From NCBI GenBank assembly GCA_022419385.1, contig JAJUBI010000004.1, forward strand, positions 1,302,001-1,366,000: 64,000 nt of DNA, given 5' to 3'. Positions 45,341 to 58,120 of this stretch are shown here, one piece after another. The notes below the pieces were generated by a model. That model had not been told where the DNA came from and searched no databases. It saw only the letters and a list, made by a program, of their open reading frames with translations. The position numbers and the translations under genes were made by a program. Within the stretch, counting starts at the first letter, position 1. Every line of letters begins with the position of its first letter. Origin of the DNA: Paraconiothyrium sp. Pb-2020 (lineage: Eukaryota; Ascomycota; Dothideomycetes; Pleosporales; Didymosphaeriaceae).

Positions 45341-48024
45341 TTAGCGCCTTCCCATCCACGAGCCCCAGCCCCAGCCCCTGAGTAGCAGCAGCGCTCTCCG
45401 CCCCGCCCCCGTTTCATCCCCGTCACACACCTCCTCCACGCCCCCGATAACAGGGCTAAACTCATCTACCTCCTCCACCTCCTCGTCTTCTCCTTCCTCC
45501 GCGATGCCCATGATCTCCGTGCTGCGCCGGCCAGGCACACTCGCGCGGCTACTCTGCGCTTCCGCGCGGCGCGCAGCCGCACTCGACTGATGATGCGCTC
45601 CGAAGTTAATCGCCAACTGCGGCCCCTTGAACGGACTCCGCTTCCGCTTTGCGAAGACAAGGCCCGGCGAGGGGGGAGCCTGCTGGCCGAACGCGGCCCC
45701 GCCTTCGCTGAGGCCGCTCCTTACTGCCAGCCCCAGCCGGATGTTGTTGGGGAAGGATGTATTCGTTGGCGTAGCAGGGAGCACTTTTACGCTAGCGTGC
45801 GGGGACTTTGTCGACTTGTGGCCGGAGACGCTCATGGCGGGGGAGGTTATGCTGGCCGAGGACGTGGAGCTGGCTTTGGAGTGCGTGTGGTGGTGGTGCG
45901 GCATCGAGCGGATGGAGGATATGGAGGAGGATGTCGACTTTCGGCCGCGCAGGCCGCCCGAGGAACGGCGGTAGGAGGAGCGCGGGGTGAGGGGCGCAGG
46001 GGAGACGGACGGGTTTTCCCGAGGAAGAGACGCGCGGGCGGGCGGCGATGTGGGTTGAGGGTGTGACGCCTGCGTGGTGGGCGTGCACGCTGGAGTTGCG
46101 GTTTGCGTTGCTGGGGGCGCCGTTTTGAGTCGGGGATGAGATGGAGGCGGGCTGGGTGGGGGATTTCGCGGACGAGGCTTTGGAACCGCCGGGGGAGCGG
46201 GCGCGTTTTGAGGTTTCTTTGATCCAGTTCGGAGGGAGGCGAGGTGGTTGAAGAAGGGGGGTTGGTATTTCCGCCGGCGTTTGGGGACGAAGCCGTTTGG
46301 ACTTAGGAGGTCTGGGTTGGTGGATACAACTTGGAGCATGCTTGCTTGGGACCGTCTTCTCATCATCTCCTTCGGCGGTGGAGGCGGCCGGGATGAAGAA
46401 CCCGAGGATCTGATGTGGTCCTTTGCGATGGGAGGTGGAGGTATATCGGCGTCTGGTTCGGGCGAGTTTCCAGATTCCGGGAGCTTGGGGAGGTCAGACG
46501 GTACACCTGGAGATTGTCAGTGAGAGGCAGATGTGAGGTGTTTTGAGACCTACCATGCAGACTGCTGCGGTTGCGCGCCCTTCCTCGACTCTTGGGAGGC
46601 TCCCCCAACAGTCCTGAGTGATGTCCCTCCTCGTCCGTCTCTTTTATAGTAGGTGCAAGCTTGTCTAATCGACTGCTCGCCGCGCTCAATCGCCGCAAAC
46701 TCTTCGCCTCGGCTTCCCTCTCTTTCCGTTTGCGTTCTCTTCTCCTGGCTTTCCTCTCTTCCTTTTCGAGCAACAATGCCCACCAGCCAGCCAGTGCGTC
46801 GCACCGTTGCGCCAGGACATTCTCAATGATGGTGTCCATGTCCACCCCAGCAGCGCGCATCCTGTGCAAAACCTCCTTCTCCAACTCCGTCGAAAACGGT
46901 TCCGGCTGCGTCAGCTTCAAAATTTCCTGCTGCCTCGGCGCATGCTCCGCCAACCAAGGATTCTGCAATATATCCGCCAACGTGGGTCTCAATATGGGGC
47001 GTTTCGATAGCAAACTCTGGCACAGCTCCTTCGCCTGCTGCGGAAAGTTGTCCGGGTATTTCGGTTCCTCCTTCAGAATCTTTGTCTTCGTAACCATCTC
47101 GTTGTCGTCGTCAAAGGGCAACTCCCCTACCAAAAGCGCATACAAAATGATGCCCAGACTCCACACGTCCACCTTTTCGCCCGCGTACTTCTCGCCCTTG
47201 AGCATCTCGGGCGCGCTGTAGCACACGGTGCCGCACCATGTCTGCAGGTAGTTTGACTTGCCCTCGTATTCGCGCGTGAAGCCAAAGTCGACCAGTTTGA
47301 CGTTTTCGTATTTGTCGAGCAGGATGTTCTCGAGCTTGAGGTCGCGGTGGACGCAGGACTTGTTGTGGACGTACGAGACGGCGCCAACGAGCTGGGTGAA
47401 GATTTTCTGGACCTTGGCCGGTTCGAGCGCGCCGTGCGCGAGGAGGTAGTTGTATAATTCGTCGCCTGTGCGAATTAGACCTGTCCATGTGTTTCCCAAT
47501 GCAGCATCCTACCGGGGCAGTATTCCAGCACTAGCCAGACCAGCGACTCTGTGACTATGACCTCGTATAAGCGCGCAATGTGCGGGTGGATGAACTGGCG
47601 GTGGTGGTGGATCTCGCGGGCGAGGTTCGCATCGTCCTTCTTCGCCGACTTGAGCACGACCTGCCATTGTCAGTTTCTGCGTGTACTCGACATCTGTCCG
47701 GCGCACCTTGGAGCCATTGGTGAGCTTGTGGGACGCCAGATAGACCTTCCCAAAGCTGCCCTTCCCAATCAGCCGTCCTAGCGTATAGTTGCCCACGTTC
47801 TTCAGGTCCGGGGCCGAGAATTCACTGCGAGTCGCGCATCAGTAGGGAGCGTAGGAGGAAAGGTGCACGGTGGGCGCGGGCTTACTCGAGGAGCTGCTTG
47901 TATGAGTTTGCGAGCTGCTGTTCGGTTCGTTAGCAAACAAGCAAGCAAGGCATGTTGGCGGGAGTGAGCGCACCTTCTTCCTCTGGGCCTGGACTTCAGC
48001 CTGAGCGCGGATGCTCGACTGCAT
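45341..48024 (-). CDS. Kin4/KfsA-like CAMK-group Ser/Thr protein kinase
   Basis: Six exons, 48024-47974, 47917-47886, 47824-47707, 47660-47513, 47465-46554 and 46506-45341, give 808 aa. The kinase domain lies at about residues 40-297: GKGSFGKVYLA, VVLK with the ATP-site lysine, HRDLKLEN, VDFGFT and CYSAPEML. A conserved basic extension follows (EKEERKARRRERKRKERE), then a long Pro/Ser/Arg-rich tail that ends in an acidic patch (EEGEDEEVEEVDE). Kin4-type kinases delay mitotic exit or septation; assignment to that branch rather than another CAMKL kinase is from overall resemblance. The first exon is uncertain: MQSSIRAQAEVQAQ at 48024 is the first ATG in frame, and related proteins may have a few more residues from an upstream exon. 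Confidence 0.85.
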
Positions 48025-48999
48025 CGGGGTGCGCGTGTTGGCAAGCGCAGCGTCATCTATGAGCCCGACACGGATCCAAACACGCAATGGTGCTCAAGCT
48101 TGTGGGTTGCCCAGGCAGGCCGTAGTGCTACCAGCTACTGCTTCTGTCGGGTGCGGAGACACGCGCGCGGCGGCAATCCAGGGAAGAATAACTCGTGGCT
48201 CCGGCGCAAAGGTAGCGAGCACGCGGGGAGCAATGGCGGGAATTGCAGCTGGTGATAGTCGGTGGAGACGCCTCCGTTCAACGGTTCTCCTGAGCTCTCA
48301 TCCTGATGTTGGCCAGCATCGCCGCTAACTGGCCAGGCCTGGAGAATCCCCCTGCGCAGATCTCCGCCAGCTCGGTCGGCCTCTATTCATGGACGGGAAC
48401 CTCATCCCCACGTGCCATGCGCATGATTTTGTGCACTTGGTCGCAGCTTCACAGATGCTGGTCATGTCACCAGATGCTGAAGACACTGTCCGAGAGGATG
48501 GCACCAAATAGGTATGCAGACTTCAATATATGGGAGCTCTCAATGGATCATGGATAACATTTATAAGCGTGAGGCTCAGAAAGCATGCTTCATACGCTGG
48601 CATGCTTGCACGTAGCAAAATAATTCAGGGTGGAGTAAGCAGGAGAGAACGAGCATACGTTCGGGATCAGAAGAGTTTCCTTTATTGACATAGTAACATC
48701 TATTTTAGCTGTGCAGCCAGCATTTTTGGAGTAGCACATGATTAAAGAAGACGTGAAGCTGACGCTGTCACCGTCCTTTCCGACCCTCAGACATATACAC
48801 GCCAGAGAACCGTAATAGCCTCGTAAGTATGATCGAACTGAATCGCAGGGCTGCGCATTGCCTTAATCGAAGAGCATGCCGCCAGGTATCACAAACATTA
48901 GCCGAACCGCAAACGCACCGAGTGACCAACGCCGGACTGCCAGGAAAACATGCATCGCTTGAAAAGATGTACAGTCTGCCTTGGAGGTAGGAGATGGCT
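48025..48999. other. Intergenic region
   Basis: 975 bp between two minus-strand genes. It should contain an upstream 5' exon or promoter of the kinase (an in-phase open frame reaches about 48087 without ATG) and the 3' flank of the permease. No other feature was seen. Confidence 0.45.
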
Positions 49000-50893
49000 T
49001 CAACAAAAGAACTTGTACACTTTCTTCCACCTGGGCCATTGCTTCCTTTCTTCGCGCTCTTCCTCGATGAGCGCCTCAAGGTTGAGCTCCCGGATGCCCG
49101 TGTGCAGGTCCATATTATAGCTGCGGACAACGCTGGTGCGGTTGTACAGCTTATACGGTATGTAGAAAGCCAGCGTGACGGGGAGAGCGAGGTAGATCTG
49201 GAAGAACACTTCCAGCCGCGTCTTGGTGGTCATCTCCTTGTAATCCAGCGGCACTACCGCGACGAAGAACTGCGCGATGAGGACCAGCATATTGAAGGCG
49301 AAACCGATCCATGAGCCGATGACGCCGGGTTGCGAGCGGAACGCCAGCTCGTCGAGCGTGTGGCCCTGCAGCGCCCAGCCCTTGCGGAACCGGATGTGCG
49401 CGAAACAGATTGACGCCCAGGTAAACACGGCGGAAAGGGCGGACAACGCAAGCAGCCAGTTAAAGGTTTCCACCTGCTTTTGCCTATCAGCGCCGGCCAG
49501 GAAAGCCAGGAAGCCCAAGCTAGAGGAGACAGCAATGGCGACAAGTGGGCGGCCTTGGCGGTCAATGTATGAGAGGATCTTTGGTGCTTGGGACTGCTCC
49601 GCGAGGGCGGCGAGCGTACGGCTGGAACCATAGATGGCAGAGTTACCGACGGAGAGGACAGCAATCATGATGACGGCGTTGAAGACGGAGGGGAGGACGT
49701 CGATGCCGGCATTGTTGATTGCGATGACGAAGGGGGAGGTCACGGTGTCGGAATCGCGATCGTTCTCTTTCTGGAGGAGCTCCGGGGTGTTGTAGGGAAC
49801 GAGCAGACCGACGATCAGAAGTGAGACGACGTAGAACAGGGTGATGCGCCAAAAGACCTGCTTGACCGCAGTGGGGAGCGACTTGCGAGGATTAGCTGTC
49901 TCTGCGGCAGCAAGGCCGACAAGCTCGGTTCCGGAGAAGGCAAAGGCGGCGTTGACAAAGGTTCCACAGAATCCCTTAAACCCGTTGTGGAATGCTCCAG
50001 GGTCGTGCCAGTACTTGAAGCCAATATACTCTCCGTTGGGTCCTCCGCCGATGTTGATAATGATGCCCAGAATGATGAAGCCAATGACTGCGGCGACTTT
50101 GATGATGGCGAATACGAACTCGGCCTCACCGTAGCCTTTGACTCCGAACAGGTTGATGCCCACAATCAGCGTTAGAAATATGGCGACCCAGGCATTGTTG
50201 TTGACGGCTCCGTGGTTCCAGAAGCTGATGGTGTAGGTTGCGGCGACGATCTCCAGCGGCAATACGACCAACCATTGCAGGGCATAGCTGGGGTGCATGG
50301 GTTAGTTGCGCTGATCAATGACGAGAGGTACAGTACTCACTTCCAACCCATTGCGAAACCCCAAGCAGGGTCGATGAAGCGCGTCGAGTAGGCTGAGAAG
50401 GAACCGGCGACAGGAAAGAGCACAGCCATTTCGCCAAGCGCATGCACTGTGCAGTACATCATGATACCAACGAGACAATAAGAGATGACAAGGGCTGCTG
50501 GTCCCGCGGCGGCGAGGACCTGGCCGGATCCAACGAAGAGTCCAGTTCCTGGTTGCGTGTCAGAAGGAATACTGGCAAAGTCACAGGAGGAAGCATACCG
50601 ATACTCCCGCCGATGGCAATCATCTGCAGATGGCGGGCCTTGAGTCTCCTCGCCAGCGGTGAGTTTGCCGTGTTGGCGGCGGCGCTTTCGACGTCGAAGA
50701 CCTTGCCGTCGGAGCCCACGCTGCCCTTGGGGGTCATGGTCACGTTGGGGTCGCGCTTGAAGCTGTCGAGGACGCGGCGTCCGAGGCCATCCCTGTGGAT
50801 GGACGACTCGCCATAGTAGGAACTCTGCGACTTCCTCCCACTTCCGAAGCTCTTCTCGGTGCGGTAGTCGTCGTCGTCGGTGTTGAAGGGCAT
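49000..50893 (-). CDS. Amino-acid permease, yeast AAT (YAT) family
   Basis: Three exons, 50893-50599, 50548-50341 and 50287-49000, give 596 aa. Joins read GGSIGTGLFVGSG and GFAMGWNYALQWL. The cytosolic N-terminus of about 90 residues holds Ser/Thr and Lys sites typical of permeases controlled by ubiquitin-dependent endocytosis. It is followed by the signature of amino-acid/polyamine/organocation carriers, ARHLQMIAIGGSIGTGLF, and about twelve helices. The sequence GTFVNAAFAFSGTELVGLAAAET is the conserved helix-6/8 substrate region. It is a plasma-membrane proton symporter; Gap1-like broad or a narrower specificity cannot be separated here. The tail ELNLEALIEEEREE with terminal KFFC is usual for the family. 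Confidence 0.9.
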
Positions 50894-53800
50894 GGTGCGG
50901 CGGTGGTGATGGCTGCTGCAGCCGGTGCTGCAACCTGAGGTGGCGCCGCAGTGAGTCTGTTGGGTCGTGTGGGTGTCGTGTGTGGTTTGGTTGGGGGCGG
51001 GCACTGCTTATGGGTGTAGGGCGGGAGCAAGCCGGGGTAGCGGTCAAGGGCGTCGGGGTGCTTACTGCAAGTGCGCGAGCGGAGCAGGGTTGTGTAGGCG
51101 AAGCAGCGGCATATCCAGATTGGCCTGATTAGCAGGGAGGGCCGTCTGCGATGGGCTGGGCTGGGCCGGTCGTTGCAGACGAGGGGGCTAGCCGCGGTAC
51201 ATGGACGGTGAGGGTAGACGAGGGCGAAGGGGGTGGCTTCGAGGAACATGGCGGCGATAACGTCGCGGGGAGGATAGCGCACAGTGGTGGATGGGCATTG
51301 GCGGGCGGCATGGTTGGCAGCGGTGGCGCCCGGTGAACAGTCACGCATCGTGATTGATGGCGACATGCCCCGGCGACTCGGGCCCACTTGACCTGTGCAG
51401 GGATGGCCGCCCGCATTCCAGCGCGCAACCGTGGCTCGCGCGCTGTCACTCCACAGCGCCGGGCGGGCTGTACTATGCTATTGCCTGTCTTCTTCTTTGT
51501 ACTGTATCTTGTACAAAATCCTATCTCGTATCTCAGCGCGATGCTTGTCCCCGCCATCGCGCTTGCCTGCCGCGGCGTCTTCTAGAAGGCGCCAACGCCG
51601 CACAGACGCAGGTGTTATCGCGGTCGCTGCTTCCCTGCCGCCTCGCGCTCGAGCATGTCGTGTGCCCACGGGTGCCCGCCGTCTTCAACTCCAACTCCCG
51701 CATCTCCATCGCCTACCCGCAGCTGTGCCTCGCACGCCGCCCGGGACGCTTTGATGTACAGCTGAAGTCACCTCCCACAGTCACCCTCTGCAGCCGCGGC
51801 CCGTGATGCTATTGGGCTGTGCGGAAACCGCCATTTTAGCCAATGCGAACCCTCGCTCCAATACATTTCGTATCCCTTTGCGCTTCTCGAACACTGCCCT
51901 ATCGGGAGAACGCGTGCGCAACCGGTTCATTGGAGCTCTCTTCATGTCCCGAACCGCGCCGCAACGGACCCTCCCACACAAGTCGTGAATGCGCCTGCAA
52001 TATCACAAGCTGCGAGAACGCGTCAGACAGACCTCTCGGCTCCAGCCCACCGATATATTGACGCTGTACCACTAGGGCTGAATCTGCATCTATTTTCGCT
52101 CTGGCGATATTCATGCATGCTATTCGCGACCCTCGCCTAGACGCACATGTCAGGTACCCATATAACCTGCGAATGATGCCCTCTCCTCAGCTGCATTCTA
52201 ATTGCTCCGTTCGTTGCGCAAAGCGACAAATTTCCGCCTGTTCGTACCCAACGGTTCGGCCTGTCAAGCGAAACTCTATGTCACGAGGCAATTCCACCGA
52301 TCCGAGGGCTTCGTCCCGTCCTACAACGGCTTATTCTCTTGTGCGAGCATGAGCATTACCCGAGTCGGGTAAAAGGCGGCGCCATCCCAAGAGCAGCCGT
52401 GAGAAACACCGCACCGTCTGACGGCGACATCTATGACCCATTGATATGGCGCACGAATTCGCTACTCCCAGAGCACACATTATCTTGAGCCCACCAGATA
52501 GCAGAGCGTTGAGCTCGATAGCCCACGCGGGGTCCAAGTCGCGTGACGCCGCTCCATCCTCCTTCCTCTTCGGGCCTGCGATGGGCAGCCACCGCCGTTA
52601 TCCCGCATCACAGTCGGCACAAGGTCCCCGAGAATAAGCCTTTTCTGTGGCTGCGACGTTGCCCTTTCAGTTCCATCAGCGAGAGACATGGAAAACGCCT
52701 CAGGCCGACTTTCGAGGCCGGACGGGACCCCCCGAAGCATGACGGCGCAAGGACCTCATTACCGAGGCGAACCAGATCTACCAAGCATGTGCTCGACCTT
52801 GCGATGCGGCACGACTGGAAATCCTCCGATGAAGAGCGCTGACGATTGCTGATGTCTTTCGTACGATACTGAGTCTATCTCGCCCCCGCTCCCATCATCG
52901 CGACGCCACGTTACGGCATTGATCCTCCTCAGCTTCACCCCCAACCCTGAGCTTCACCCCCAACCCTGAGCCCGACAGCATATGCGAACCCATGGGACGC
53001 CTTACACCCGCAACACATACACGATCCGAACACTGCCCACTACGTTCCTCCGTCCATCTGCCGCAGAGTCCCTCAGTCGTTCGTCTCTACTCACGTCGCA
53101 GCAACATCTAGCTCCGACACGCTACTCCTTGCGCTCATTGTCTCACTCAACCCAACAGCACCATTGCAACAGCACGATGCCACCCGTGCCGTCCCTTCCG
53201 TCCCTTTGTCTCCCGTCCTTGAACCCCGCACTCCAGCCCAATCCCATCCCCCCAGCGACGGCATCCCTCTCACGTGGAAGCCGTGTCGCCCGCCCGCTGC
53301 ACTGACAGCACGTGCGAAATGCGGCTATGGCATCGCACAGACACCCGCGTAGCTGCCTTCCCAAACCGTAAGCTGTCCGTCCGAGCAAGGACGAGGCCTC
53401 GAGACATGACATACCCCCCACTCACACCACCGTGATGGGCGCGGATTCGCGTTTCTAGAAGGCGGCAGACGTTTCTGGACCACAGCGTTGACTTAACTAG
53501 GAACCGTCGGAGTGTATCCGAGCGCTGGGCTTTGAAGTCGCGGCGAGATGGCTGCGTCTGGTTATGGATGGCTATCGTAGGTAGTCTTGTTTGCGCTCTA
53601 CACAGCTCAGCTCTCGTCTCCTCGGTCTTGGCTGGACTGGCACGCGTGTTTGACGCCTGTGGCTACGTAATGCGCGTTTAATACGGTAGTCTACGCGATG
53701 GGTTGGCGTGCTCCCTAGCGAGCGAGTGTACAGCCTTTTCGCTCGAGACGCAAAGCAAGACGTAAGGAGAAAAGGCGTGGAGACTGGGCTCGAGTTCAGT

Positions 53801-54359
53801 CTGTTTAAGTTACTACAACTATATCAATCGTGAATACTGATGCTGGGTGGCGCTGAGGCTAGCACGAAGCTACCCTTTCTCTGCTGTCTTCGCCCTTCAG
53901 CAAAAGTATCAAGGAGTTTGCAGGGCTAAATGCGGTGCACATGCCGTTGTCGTATTCCTGAGCTGAGCCGTATCGTCAACGGCGGGTCTAAGGCGTGAAG
54001 CACGGGACTGCGCGGCTGATGAAAAGTTAGAAGCGTGCAAAGAACAGCCGGGCGTGTTGGAAAGACGTGATATCAGCGTAGCTGGACTCCTGCAGCTGCA
54101 CGCCACAGCTGACGGATAGGGACACGAACAACCGTATAGCCAATCTCAGCATATCACTGGAATTCAATTCAGATGCTATAAACCACCCGTGGCGAGATCA
54201 GCCCGACCCTACCTTCCCTTCATGAATGCATCGCATGCAAATGGTATTCTTCGCCTAACGCCGTGAAATGCACATCGTTGTCTATCCCTCGAAGCACGGA
54301 CACGCTCACATCGTCTTCGCACGCACCTTTCTCTTCCTCCCTAATTCCAGACCAAGTAG
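50894..54359. other. Gene-poor intergenic region
   Basis: About 3.5 kb. Next to the permease lies a 5' leader that is His/Ser/Thr-rich in translation and is not coding. The middle is GC-rich with several overlapping frames on both strands, none with family character. It contains a perfect 19-bp duplicate at 52931-52968. No tRNA, transposon or secreted-protein gene is supported. Confidence 0.45.
52931..52968. repeat. Perfect 19-bp tandem duplicate
   Basis: AGCTTCACCCCCAACCCTG occurs twice head to tail at 52931-52949 and 52950-52968. Confidence 0.85.
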
Positions 54360-55497
54360 CTAGAACCTCTCCTTCATGCGGCCCGCCACGGTCCGCAGGT
54401 TGCCGTACACCTTGCCCGGCTGCGAGCCCAGGATGAGCGAGACGATGGCCTCGCGCGCGATGTGGATGTTTTTGAAGCCGCCGAGGATGTGGATCTGTGC
54501 AGTCGCGTGAGTATATAAGAGTGAATGGGGTGGGTGCGTGGGTAAAGGGGACGCAACGCAACGTACCTTCTGGTCTGCAAGCACGACTCTTGTGCGCGAC
54601 GCGTTCTCGATTGCGAATTTGGTCTTTCCGTCTTTCCCTGCGATGCGGCCGATTGCGCGGCCGAGGTGCTCGCCCTGGAGCGTTTTGACGTCTTTGATCT
54701 CGAAGGTTTCGATGTAGAGGTCGTCGAGGCGGAGGAGGGCCTGTGGGGTGTTAGTGAGTCGGACGTGGGTTTGGACCAGGGGGTGGGGGTCGTACTATTG
54801 CGTCGTCGACGTCGAAGCCGAGACAGAATGCTTTTACAAAGTCTTCGCCCTTTTGCAACGCGCCGGTGTCGGTTGTCGCTCCGCTCGTGCGCATTTCGAC
54901 GCTCTTTTTTGAGGTGTTCATTCGGACTTGGAGCTTTAGGTGCTCGACGAGTGGGGGGTATATCTTAGGCCTACAGTGCGGAGGGAGGAGTCAGTGTAAT
55001 GCTCACGGGTGTAGAAAGTAGGGTATCAGCAGGGGTCTCAGCTGGGTGCTATCTTTTGAAGTTTCCAGATTTGGACAAAAGTCTGAAGATTCCAATCGAC
55101 AACACCAGCAAAGACATCCTCTTTATACCCTGAGAGCGCGTACCATGCGGTCTTGAGCGGGCTCATCCTGTGTGGGGGCACTGGGACCTTTCTCATCTGC
55201 GAATGCTGGGTCAGCCTGACGCCCCAGAAATTTGTAATGAGGCACGCTCACCTCTCGCTTAAATGCTAGTGGTATATCTCCGGCTTTTGGGAACTGTGGC
55301 CGTCCTGACATGTCCGTGGTGGGTGCATCTTGTGCATCTGGCGCTTGGGTGGTGGGAGTTTCGACGGGGGCTGCGGTCATATCCATGTCTAGCAGAGGAG
55401 TGCTGTCTTCGGGAAGAGGGACGGCCTCGGCCATGCTCGTGTCTGCATTTTCGGCGAGCGCTTCGGGCGCGCGTTGTAAAGCTGTCGGCGCTGGCAT
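54360..55497 (-). CDS. PNO1: Pno1/Dim2, KH-domain pre-rRNA processing factor
   Basis: Five exons, 55497-55252, 55196-55144, 54970-54796, 54740-54567 and 54494-54360, give 260 aa. Joins read FKREMRKVPVPPHRMSPLK, KTAWPKIYPPLVEHL, DVDDAIALLRLDD and VLADQKIHILGGF, matching the family throughout. The N-terminal ~90 residues are acidic and poorly conserved. The KH-like module contains LQGEHLGRAIGRIAGKDGKTKF, with its Gly-rich RNA-binding loop, and ends GKVYGNLRTVAGRMKERF, the invariant C-terminus. The protein works in the nucleolus and cytoplasm in maturation of the small ribosomal subunit, with Nob1 and Dim1 in yeast. It is probably essential. It shares a 410-bp promoter with the Mdm31 gene. Confidence 0.95.
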
Positions 55498-55907
55498 GTT
55501 GTGCGTGTGGAAAGTTCGGCGGGGCAAGATCGAGGGGCGATTCGAAAGGATCGGGGGCTGGAAGTGGAAAAGCCCAGAGTTCAAAGTCGCAGATATTTAG
55601 ATCCTTCTCTTTTTGCTCGGCTGCAATCGTCTCCTTCTGAAATTGTTGCGGTCGTGGCGTGCAACTTCGTGAGAATGGCGGGCCGCAGTTATCGATAGTG
55701 ACTTGTGATATTTTTTGTCGAATGGGCCCGTGCGTTGCTCGGTAGCGGCTTCCCTGCACTCTGTAGCTCCTTTTGCGCGTCCAGCCATGACGTTCTTGAA
55801 TTCTGCACCATAACTTGACCATCACCAACATCACGAATCCGTTTCATACCCGTACGACCTGCATCGCGACGAGAGCAGGCTTCAGTCATGTGGCAGCCGC
55901 GAATATA
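55498..55907. promoter_or_regulatory. Bidirectional promoter of PNO1 and MDM31
   Basis: 410 bp between two divergent start codons must hold both promoters and 5' UTRs. An in-phase open frame upstream of the Mdm31 ATG begins at TTG 55815 and is not preferred. No binding site is named. Confidence 0.6.
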
Positions 55908-58120
55908 ATGAAAAGATATGTTGGGCTCGTGATCGGCGCGGCCGTGAGGCGCTCGGTCGGTGAGCTGGGCTTGGGAACGCAGGGCGCGCCGTTATGGAGG
56001 GCAGGACTAGCAGGATGGAGTGCTACGAGAGGAGGGATGCAGAACTCAAGGCGATCAATGGGCATTGATGCGTGCAGTTGGGGCGGTCTGTCACATTCTT
56101 CGGGATCACATGTTGGACCCATCTCCGCGCTCCTACGACACCCACCACCGCGACCGAAGTCCATAACACAGAGCGTTGCGTCGGCAGCAGCTGCAGCGTT
56201 TCGTTACAATGCACGGCCCATATCGAACACATCGAGACGGAAATATCGCGCAACGAACCGGCGCAACAAGAGCTCAGTCACGAACGACCCCAAACAGAAG
56301 AAGCAAACCTCCGCGCCCCAAGCCACTCTCTCCCCCCAACCGGAAGCACCTCCAGCGCCCTCGAATATTCCGAAAGAGCCGCCCAAGACCGACGCCGACC
56401 ATGCTGCTGACTCCAACAAATACTTCTCTCTGCCGCACGCACTTCCACATCTGAAGCGCCCTACCAAGGCAGAGCTGCTGGAAGCGGCGTCTGGATTCTG
56501 GTCGCGGATAAGAGTCCATCTTAAATGGCTAGCCATCAGGAGCAATCGCCCGTTCAACGCGGACGAAATATACGCCCTGTTCTCGTGGATCTTGGCTGCG
56601 CACTTCGCGTGGTTATTGCTTGGAACCACGACTTTCATCATGCTGACAGTCTTCTTGATTAATACGGTTTTCGCCCAAGAAACGGTCGCCCAGTGGATTG
56701 GCAACTACCTGACCAAGTCTTCTGGCATCAAAGTCGTCTTTGAGTCAGCCGTGGTGCCCAAGTGGAAAGATGGCGTCATCTCCTTCAGGAAGGTCTTCGT
56801 TTCCCGACGGCCGGGACAGAAGAATGCACATGTCACCAAGGGGTCATCTGCTTCAGCTGCTGCAGCAGCAGCCGCCCTCGCCTACAAAGAGAAGGAAGGA
56901 TCGGCCGCAGCCGAGGAAGAGGAAGATACCAACTACTCGCAGTTCGACATCTCCATCGACACTGTCAATGTCACACTTTCGTTCTCTAGATGGATGAATG
57001 GCAAGGGTATTTTGAAAGACGTTGAGATCAAAGGCATCCGCGGTGTCGTAGACCGCACATCCGTCCACGCTATCGAAGGCGTAGACCCACGCTCTTACAA
57101 GCATAACCACCAGCCCGGAGATTTCGAGCTTGAGTCGTTCAAGATGGAAGACTTGCTCGTCACCATCTATCAACCTAACAACTTTCGTCCATTTTCTGTG
57201 AGTATCTATAGTTGCGACTTACCGCAGCTGAGAAAGCAGTGGCTTTTCTACGATTTCTTGTCCGCCAACATGATGTCTGGATCCTTCGACAACTCGCTCT
57301 TCACCATACATCCGCGACAGACGCATAACTACACCGGCATGCAGCTTAAAGAGGGCCGTGACACAGACGATGGCTCTACCTGGAAGAAGCAGAGCCGCAT
57401 TCGCATCGACGGCTTGAACATTGACCACCTGAACCGCGGCTACGAAGGTCCATTCTCCTGGATCTACGAAGGCAACGTGGATATTGTTGCGGATGTCATG
57501 TTACCCAACGACGATGACGATTCGCTTGCGAAGGTCATGAGCGACATGTACGATCGTGTCGAAGCGACGGTCACTCAAAATCATGACCGTCACTACTCGG
57601 ATCACGCGGCGCATGGATTCGATGAGCACCAGCATCAACACGATCCCCATGCACATGAAAGTAAAGGAGAAGCTAGCGAGGACGATAGGAGGTTCGTCAT
57701 CATGGATGTACGAGTCCATCTCAACGACGTGCGCGCTGCTGTGCCCCTTTTCACCAAGGACATATCCTACGTCAACAACGCGCTTGTTCGGCCTATCGTC
57801 GCGTATATCAACACGAGGAAAACTTTCATTCCCGTGAACTGCCGTGTCGTCAAGAGGGCCTCCGAGTTCGACGGATCTTGGACTATATATGATAGCGGGC
57901 TGATGGACGATATATCAAGAGAGGTATGTACTGCAGCTCCCTTACCATTTTCGGTAAAAGAAAATATTTCTAACATACCATGCAGATGTACGATGCATTC
58001 GCCCGCGACATTACAGACGACAATACCGCCCGCAAGCGCCGCATAAAGAAAGTCGGCATCTGGACGCTGCAGCTCGCAGCTCAAGCGCTGTTCTTGGGGC
58101 TAGCGGGTAACATTGCCTGA
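55908..58120 (+). CDS. MDM31: Mdm31/Mdm32-type mitochondrial inner-membrane protein
   Basis: Two exons, 55908-57923 and 57987-58120, give 716 aa. The start MKRYVGLVIGAAVRRSVGELG is Arg-rich with no acidic residue at first, like a mitochondrial presequence. A Pro/Lys-rich linker follows, then a helix (FSWILAAHFAWLLLGTTTFIMLTVF, ~residue 228), then the conserved intermembrane-space region (VVFESAVVPKWKDGVISFRKVFVSRR, INIDTVNVTLSFSRW-like). A His/Asp-rich insert near residue 560 is low complexity. The last exon adds MYDAFARDITDDNTARKRR and a C-terminal helix (WTLQLAAQALFLGLAGNIA). In yeast the protein keeps mitochondrial shape, mtDNA inheritance and cardiolipin homeostasis. Choice of Mdm31 over Mdm32 is by likeness only. 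Confidence 0.88.

Noticed and set aside
51005..54359. Secondary-metabolite or effector genes in the 51-54 kb gap
   Set aside because: No signal-peptide-bearing Cys-rich frame, P450, NRPS, PKS or transcription-factor motif could be found in any frame.
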